64,000 bases of DNA from Choanephora cucurbitarum (lineage: Eukaryota; Mucoromycota; Mucoromycetes; Mucorales; Choanephoraceae): assembly GCA_025331435.1 (NCBI GenBank), contig JAIWNI010000083.1:1-64000 (forward strand), in the 5' to 3' direction. The notes under the pieces were generated by a model. It was not told the origin of the DNA. It ran no database searches and saw only the letters and a list, made by a program, of their open reading frames with translations. The translations under genes were made by a program, and so were the position numbers. Positions 56,967-64,000 of this stretch are shown here, piece by piece (positions within the stretch are counted from its first letter, which is position 1; every line of letters begins with the position of its first letter).

Positions 56967-58292
56967 TTATTGATTGTATGACTTCAAGGCATCCATTGTC
57001 ATTTCGTATGCAAAAAAAGTGGCTGCATTAGCAGGAAAAGCTCTAGCCATTGCAGGGCTAAGGCCATTAAAAAAAGCTTTGAATCTCCTTGTCTTTAGGA
57101 TGTCTTTAAAAACCTGACCATAACTCTTGTATCTTTTGAGGGAAAGGAAGACAGTTAGTATGGTCATTTGGTTTTCATCTTTCTCTCTACTCTTTTTCTT
57201 CTTTGGATCATACCTTGAGTCATTTTGATAGCAACTCTTGATAACATCTTGAGGGTAAGAAGGAATCCAAGCAGCTAAACCAGACAAACCTCCTGCTAAT
57301 AGCAGATCTAAAGTTGACAGCTGATTGTCCTTATTCATTGACTGAAGTAGTTTTTTTGTTGTTTCATAGCAAACTAAATTCAACGGAAAGAGACAAAAGA
57401 AAACAGATAAGCAGAAGCTATCTCGCGGTAATGCAAATATACTTTACAGAAGTAGGCAAAGTAGCCAGGAACATCTCTTAACAAAGTCATTCCCATGCCT
57501 CTATATATACCCATCCATCCTTGTGAACGAACACTTCGTATGCCACAATCAATTACACCCTTATACTATAATTGAAACAGAATCAGATAAATAAAAGACT
57601 TTGTGTTTTCTCTTTAGAGCATACCGGAGGTTCTAGCTTCCCTTTTAGACCGATAACACCTTTTGGATCTTGGGTTTGTAACTTGACTTTCAAAAGTTCA
57701 ATAGGGCAGTTCAAAAATGCCATGACAGATCCTGCCATTGATCCTGCTATGCCCATCTCAGCTTTTGATGCATTCAATAAAAAAAGAAGACTGTTTAGTA
57801 CGGATTGGTTTTCATTTTTCAAAAAGAAGCAAAGCTTACCAATTGATAATGGCTTGTTCTCTTTTTGTAATAGCCTTCTGAAAAACCCATTTGACATAAA
57901 CATGACAGCATTACTATCTAACTCAGGTCAATTCAATGCTCTAACTCAAGCTCCTTTATGTATAGATGATTACCAAAAACCAATACCAGCCAAGGGTGGC
58001 ATAACTCCTCTATAGAGCCCCTTTATCTTAAAACTAGCATGTCAATTAACACAAATCATGCAAGCTATTCTGAACTTACACCTTCTTGTCGTACGAGCTG
58101 TTGTATGCAATCAGTTGCATTTTTATAGATAGGCGGCGAAGGCTGCGTTTGCATGCGGACCTTGACAGTATCAAGGGGTTGGCCAACGAGCACTTGAGAC
58201 CAGCCTCCAATTGTTCCAGCTATTATGTCTTGAGCAATCTTGGGAATTTCTACACGATTCTTCTTCTGTTGATATTGCTTCAAAGTAGCCAT
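56967..58292 (-). CDS. Mitochondrial carrier family (SLC25) protein (301 aa, 7 exons)
   Basis: Exons: 58292-58080, 58020-57987, 57917-57840, 57761-57625, 57565-57448, 57373-57214, 57132-56967. Three mitochondrial carrier repeats are present, with signature variants QPLDTVKVRMQTQ, CPIELLKVKLQTQ and YPQDVIKSCYQND in place of PxD/ExxK/R. The overall pattern (LYRGVMPPLAG after repeat 1, YRGMGMTLLRDVPGYFAYF) is closest to the carnitine/acylcarnitine and ornithine/basic amino-acid carrier branch (Crc1/Ort1; SLC25A20/15/29). It would exchange metabolites across the inner mitochondrial membrane. The substrate is not decided. The intron 57133-57213 is 81 nt, stop-free and in frame, so its retention would add a lysine-rich loop. 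Confidence 0.88.
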
Positions 58293-59134
58293 CGTATAAG
58301 GTATCAAGAGAAAACAGAAAAAGTCAAAAGAAGACAGGTACCAAGCTTTTGTCAGACAAAAAAAGAGAGATCCCCGTCACGAAGAAGAAAAAGCAGTGTA
58401 ACCCTGGAACCTGCCTGTCAAACCACGCATTTAGTTTGAAACTGAGAAGCATTGCTGAATGATTCGATCTGTTCCATCAACACAAGAACTTTTTTTTTCG
58501 TACTATGTTGGGTTGCAGATGCATTAAAAGCAAAAACATCTTTTGAACAGAGCTCGATATGATAACTGAACCTTAATATTTTTCGAATCACATAAAAACA
58601 AAAGCAATTCGCTTCAAAAGTGGCATTAGCTATGATTGCCAGTAACATAACCTTTGTATCATTCATGCTGAAAATACTACTACCTACTACAGTGTCTTTT
58701 CAGGTGCTTCACTATAGAATAGAGAATTGTTAATGTCTTAAGAAATTTAGTATGACAATAGAATTCGACATGAAAAGCATTTACTTTTGCGTGTTTGTTG
58801 CTATTCATCGAACAGGGATAAAGAAGAAATGACTAGAAAGCAAGAAACGTCTTTATGGCTGCCTAAGACAAAGGTAAGCAGTGTGTCCGAAATTTGATGT
58901 GTTTGAAGAACTCTGCCTCGTTAACGCGCTGAACACACTCTCTCTCGCGCCCCCTTTTTTTTCAAACTATCTCAGAAAAAAATTTTTTTACGCAGTTTAT
59001 AATTTTTTTTTTATTCTTCAAAGTCGCCATCCCTTCCATTAAGGATTGGTTCATCTTCATCTTGTGAATCTTGATCCAACAACACCCTCTTTTCTTTCTC
59101 ACTTGCGTTTCATTAAGCTCCCAGGAATAACAAT
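58293..59134. other. Divergent promoter region of the carrier and E2 genes
   Basis: 842 bp. A block at 58934-58960 (CACTCTCTCTCGCGCCCC) and T-runs at 58949-59005 precede the E2 start by about 150-200 bp. No coding signal. Confidence 0.4.
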
Positions 59135-60148
<1,014 letters not shown>

Positions 60149-60991
60149 GCGTGTAGGTGTTTGTCTTGCACTCTTTCTTTCTTTATTACAATCTCATTTC
60201 TCTCATTCTATTTCTTTCTCTATTCATCATAAACTAACTTACATACAACTCTTCAAATAAAATTAAATCTGTTATGCATCTTTTTCTTCTCTTGCTATAA
60301 AAAAAAAGACTTCCCTTCTTTTTAAAACGTAAACAGTTCAAAAGACCTTATGAATAGATGTCCACGCGTTTACCCGTAAGATCCTGTTGCTTTGCTCAAA
60401 AACCATAACGGCTTATTAGTCAATTGCACTATGCAACAGTTTGTCTCCTGTTGTCATACAGGAGACAATAGTAAGCGGGAAAAGAAATTGAAAAAAAAAA
60501 TTTAATCAATATCAATCAATCTTTCGACTTTCTACAGACAAAAATGTATTTTACGGGTAACTGCAGAAGATAAGCTTATTTCAGACTTGTCCGTTTTAGT
60601 GTTTCGCTTTCTTTATAAGCACCCCTTTATATATTTTAAGTAAAATGAAAAAAAAAGGGTCGGATTAGAAACGCGTTATGATATCAGCATTATAGAAGAA
60701 AAATGAACTAAATAAATTCATTTTAGATTCCTGCTTGTATTTCTATTTTAGTCTAACGAGCCAACTGAGTTTCTTGAGATAACAGGGGATTCAGATTTGT
60801 TGCGATTATGTTTAATCATACGTTGATCTAAAGCTGATCATTTCGGTTTTACAAATTGAGAGTTGATCTGGGATGATGTAATTCTTTTTTAAATCGAAAA
60901 AATATATATAAAATAGACTTTTAACTTTGCTAGTCTTTTTTTTTTCTTTTCTTGTTTCTGTATTGATTTTCTGATTATTACATTATAAAAA
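60149..60991. other. Intergenic region containing the aldolase promoter
   Basis: 843 bp with many T/C tracts. The short inverted repeat GTCTCCTGTTGTCATACAGGAGAC lies at about 60443-60466 (stem GTCTCCTGT/ACAGGAGAC). The core promoter is listed separately. No gene. Confidence 0.45.
60903..60962 (+). promoter_or_regulatory. Aldolase core promoter: TATA box and pyrimidine tract
   Basis: TATATATAAAATAG at 60903-60916 lies about 88 bp before the ATG. A near-unbroken C/T tract (60933-60958) follows, which in fungi marks strongly expressed glycolytic genes and their transcription starts. Confidence 0.6.
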
Positions 60992-61588
60992 ATGGGTCTC
61001 TTAGATATTGTTCCTGCTGGTGTCGTTACTGGTGATAACCTCAAGAAGCTTTTCGATTACGGTAAGTCAAGCAACTTTTGACTATTCATAAAATCATAAG
61101 CTAATGTCTCGTTCCTCCTTTAGCTCAAGAAAACAAGTTCGCCATTCCTGCCATCAACTGTACTTCTACCAGGTAAATTTTTTTTCCTTGTGTTCATATA
61201 GTTGACATTTTTGCACAAACAAATGAAAACACGTCTTGGGAAACCATGGAAAAAAATTGAAACATGCGGAGTTCGTGACTTAGTCCCTACCCCCATGATA
61301 TCGTTTGATTTTTTATATGCGTGTGTACGTGTGTGTGCAACATGTCAACGCCGGTTTCAAAGAGCATGAAATATTCACACTTGTATTTGTTTAGTACTGT
61401 TAACGCTGCTCTTGAAGCCGCCAAGAAGAACCAATCCCCCATCATCATTCAATTCTCTAACGGTGGTGCTGCCTACGTTGCTGGTAAGTCCATTGACAAC
61501 AAGAACCAAGAAGCCTCTATTCTCGGTGCTGTTGCCGGTGCCCAATACGTCCGTGCCGTTGCCAAGGCCTACGGTGTTCCTGTAGTTA

Positions 61589-61619
<31 letters not shown>

Positions 61620-62352
61620 CCCTTGGTTCGACGGTATGCTCGCTGCTGACGAAGAATACTTCAAGGCTCACGGTGAACCCCTCTTCTCTTCTCACATGTT
61701 GGATCTTTCTGAAGAACCCATGGAAGAAAACATTGAAATCTGTGTCAAGTACCTCAAGCGTATGGCTGCCATCAACTGTTTCCTCGAAATGGAAATCGGT
61801 ATCACTGGTGGTGAAGAAGATGGTGTTGACAACTCTGACGTTGACAACGCTGCTCTCTACACTCAACCTGAAGACATCTGGGAAATTTACCGTCAATTCT
61901 CTGAAGTCACCCCTCTCTTCTCTATTGCCGCCGCTTTCGGTAATGTTCACGGTGTCTACGCTCCTGGTAACGTCAAGCTCCACCCCGAACTCTTGGGTAA
62001 GCACCAAGCTTACGTCAAGGAACAACTCAAGTCCGACAACGACAAGCCTGTCTACTTTGTCTTCCATGGTGGTTCCGGTTCTACTGACCAAGAAATCCAA
62101 ACTGCTCTTGACAATGGTGTTGTCAAGATGAACATTGACACTGATACCCAATGGGCCTACTGGGTCGGTCTCCGTGACTTCTACGAAAAGAACAAGGACT
62201 ACCTCCAAAGCCAAGTTGGTAACCCCGAAGGTCCCAACAAGCCCAACAAGAAGTTCTACGATCCTCGTGTCTTCATCCGTGCCGCCGAAACCTCCATGGT
62301 TGACCGTATCGTTGTTGCTCTTAACGCTTTGAACAGCAAGAACGTTTTGTAA
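60992..62352 (+). CDS. FBA1: Fructose-bisphosphate aldolase, class II (358 aa, 3 exons)
   Basis: Exons: 60992-61061, 61124-61172, 61395-62352. It matches class II (zinc) aldolases throughout: KFAIPAINCTSTSTVNAA, IIIQFSNGGAAYVAGK, Asp108 and zinc-ligand His109 in VIHSDHCAKKLLPW, EMEIGITGGEEDGVDN, ANFGNVHG-like AAFGNVHGVYAPG, FHGGSGST and KMNIDTDTQWAYW. It splits fructose 1,6-bisphosphate in glycolysis and works in reverse in gluconeogenesis. Codon use is strongly C-ending and unlike the neighbouring genes, a sign of very high expression. This also creates a 279-codon open frame on the other strand, which is an artefact. The second intron is 222 nt, the longest in the window's complete genes. 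A poly(A) signal AATAAA lies at 62438-62443. Confidence 0.97.
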
Positions 62353-64000
62353 ATAATTTCTAGATAAACCTATCTTTCGCTTTCTTTAGGAAGCAAATGT
62401 TCATAATTACAGTGGTCGAAATCCAATTCGTACACTAAATAAAGTTTCCTTTTTTTTTTATTGAATATTACTGCTTGAACGATTTTAACAAGATTAGTTT
62501 ACAACTTTGGGCCTAAATTACTCTTAGGAACTAATGAAAAGCTGCTCTAAACTGTCTTTTAATTTGCAACACTGTCCAGAGCACCAGAACTTTTATATTA
62601 TCAACTATCTAGTTGACACCAGACTTGATTGTATCAATGACCACAATAAGAAAACACGGTTTGAAAGAAAAAAAAAAAGATGTGGTCAAACTTTTTTAGA
62701 ACTTCTCTCATTAAATAATAAGCCTAAAGTCTGGTATAACAGTGCAGAACATTTGTAAAGAAGTAAAAATAAGTTTGTCAATAGCAACAAAGAACAGAAA
62801 AGGTGAAAGCACAACATAGTATTAAGGACTTGCCAAATCATTCTCTTCTTGTCAACACATAAGTCAGAGACAACTCTCTCAAGCTTTTGGCTTTTCCGCT
62901 TCCCTCTAAACTAGCATTAAATGGTTATACTGAGACCAATACGCTGATTACATACAATCAACGATTGCCAAAAGAATCAGGATAAGAACTTGCTTTGACT
63001 GGTTATCTGCATTTTACATACGAGTCAATTGACCTTTACGGTGTGCCTGTCTCTTTCATATCGTCTTGATCTTTGGCACATGTTATTGTTATTATATGCT
63101 GGCAACCGAAGCTAATAATTGAAATCAGACATTTGCATGTATGCATTGCTTTGTATAACATCTTGACTTTGATAGATCGCAACAAGAAGAACAAGGGTTG
63201 AAGCTAAAGAAAAGAGGTTATCCCTATCATGTAAATGAAGGTAAACTCAAACCATTCAATACGTGCATATGAAGTCATAGGATGATTCTGTATCAGATTA
63301 CTATTGTGACATGATACCAACTGGTTGTAATCATTGATTTCTACCCGTATGCTTTAAGTCTTTGTCTGTCATTTGCAAATGCATTACTGTAAAGTAGATT
63401 AATACTTTATAACCAAAGCTGCTTATGTACTGCCTTCTTGTCTTAATATTGCTACTTTCCATATATCATACATTTTTGTGTAGGCAAACAGTAAAGTCAA
63501 ATAGGCCTATCAATCAACTAACAATGGAAGCAAAGAGGTTCTGCAACTGATATAACAGTACAGTTCTCTTCTTTTTGTAGGCGACACTTGAAACACAGAT
63601 TGCGCCAACCACACCTCTATTACTATCCGAAATAACACGACCCCTAATGAATGCCAAATTGACCACGGGCATGCTGAAGGTTTGTTTTTTCTTGTGTTTC
63701 GCCAAAAAGGCATTAGACCACACTTTTCATCAAGTAGTATCATGCTAAGCTGTTTTGACAGCTCCAGACTAGCTATCTTGTCAAGAGTGTATGACAAAGC
63801 TAATTGATCAAGGCAAATTCGTTCATGAACATCAAGCCTTTATATGCGAAGAAAAACGTTCAGATGTTATTTGTCGAACTCAGTTCTCTATCCTAAAAAA
63901 AAATAAGAAAACCAAAATACAAGAGCGAGATAGGTTTGCAGATCTTAAACTTCACCACGTGTATTAGCCAATCAAATTCAGATTGCCAAATGGGTTAGCA
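62353..64000. other. Right-hand 1.6 kb without a supported gene
   Basis: Aldolase 3' region followed by AT-rich DNA. Short open frames on the minus strand at about 63510-63797 in two overlapping frames have protein-like composition but match nothing I know and have no clear start or splice signals. On the plus strand 63810-63966 is also open. Any of these could be relics or the edge of a gene to the right. Confidence 0.4.

Noticed and set aside
61375..62214. 279-codon open frame opposite the aldolase
   Set aside because: It is produced by the strong codon bias of the sense gene. It has no known domain and a Val/Leu/Thr-rich composition typical of such shadows.
63510..63797. Two overlapping minus-strand open frames near the right edge
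   Set aside because: The composition is protein-like but the frames conflict and no family or gene structure can be supported.

Overview
The window is nuclear DNA of an AT-rich, gene-dense fungus. The genes carry short introns, mostly 48-80 nt, with GTAAG-type donors. The best fit is a Mucoromycota (Mucorales-like) species: it has a UHRF1-type protein, a large F-box protein, a Ty3/gypsy chromovirus relic, a fungal CBS-PB1 protein and a plant/fungal-type Fpg glycosylase. This placement is inferred from gene content only. All exon maps were built by hand from splice signals and frame continuity. Every complete multi-exon model given here closes to a whole number of codons, but none was checked against transcripts.

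Layout, left to right. 1-171 (-) is the first exon of an ammonium transporter, cut by the window edge; its upstream region carries a GATAAG cluster. 1345-5767 (+) is a decayed Ty3/gypsy chromovirus. 6311-8476 (-) is a UHRF1-like UBL-PHD-SRA-RING protein. 9248-10981 (+) is an F-box protein. 11624-12103 (-) is an unidentified pseudogene. 12537-12920 (+) is a small secreted protein. 13150-15866 (+) is Tof1/Timeless. 16544-18966 (-) is a Mug70-like CBS-PB1 protein. 19554-20207 (+) is mitochondrial uS11. 20368-21096 (-) is SF3A2. 21318-27772 (+) is separase. 27825-29227 (-) is a TFG-like protein. 29402-29935 is a coding relic. 30404-31987 (+) is hexokinase, possibly extended to 32266. 32679-33818 (-) is glucosamine-6-phosphate deaminase. 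34622-38273 (-) is EFL1/Ria1. 39289-39590 is a possible pentein relic. 40702-42078 (-) is a ZIP zinc transporter. 42.1-45 kb is gene-poor and holds a pogo-like MITE. 45065-49347 (-) is SMC4. 51268-53966 (+) is an F-BAR/SH3 protein. 54367-55808 (+) is Fpg/MutM-like. 55878-56904 (+) is an SDR. 56967-58292 (-) is a mitochondrial carrier. 59135-60148 (+) is a UBE2E-type E2. 60992-62352 (+) is class II fructose-bisphosphate aldolase. The last 1.6 kb has no gene I can support.

Functionally the window is mostly conserved housekeeping. One theme is chromosome and division biology: Tof1, separase, SMC4, a cytokinesis-type F-BAR protein and the chromatin reader UHRF1-like. The others are carbon and amino-sugar metabolism (hexokinase, GlcN6P deaminase, aldolase), ribosome and splicing factors (EFL1, uS11m, SF3A2) and transport. 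Neighbours are often divergent with short shared promoters or convergent with nearly touching 3' ends.

The most interesting points are a possible spliced 81-residue tail on the hexokinase, a UHRF1 architecture with no room for a tandem Tudor domain, a small TA-flanked MITE family with at least three related pieces, a 13-nt microexon just before the SMC4 Walker A motif, and a GC-AG intron after a 33-nt first exon in the F-BAR gene.
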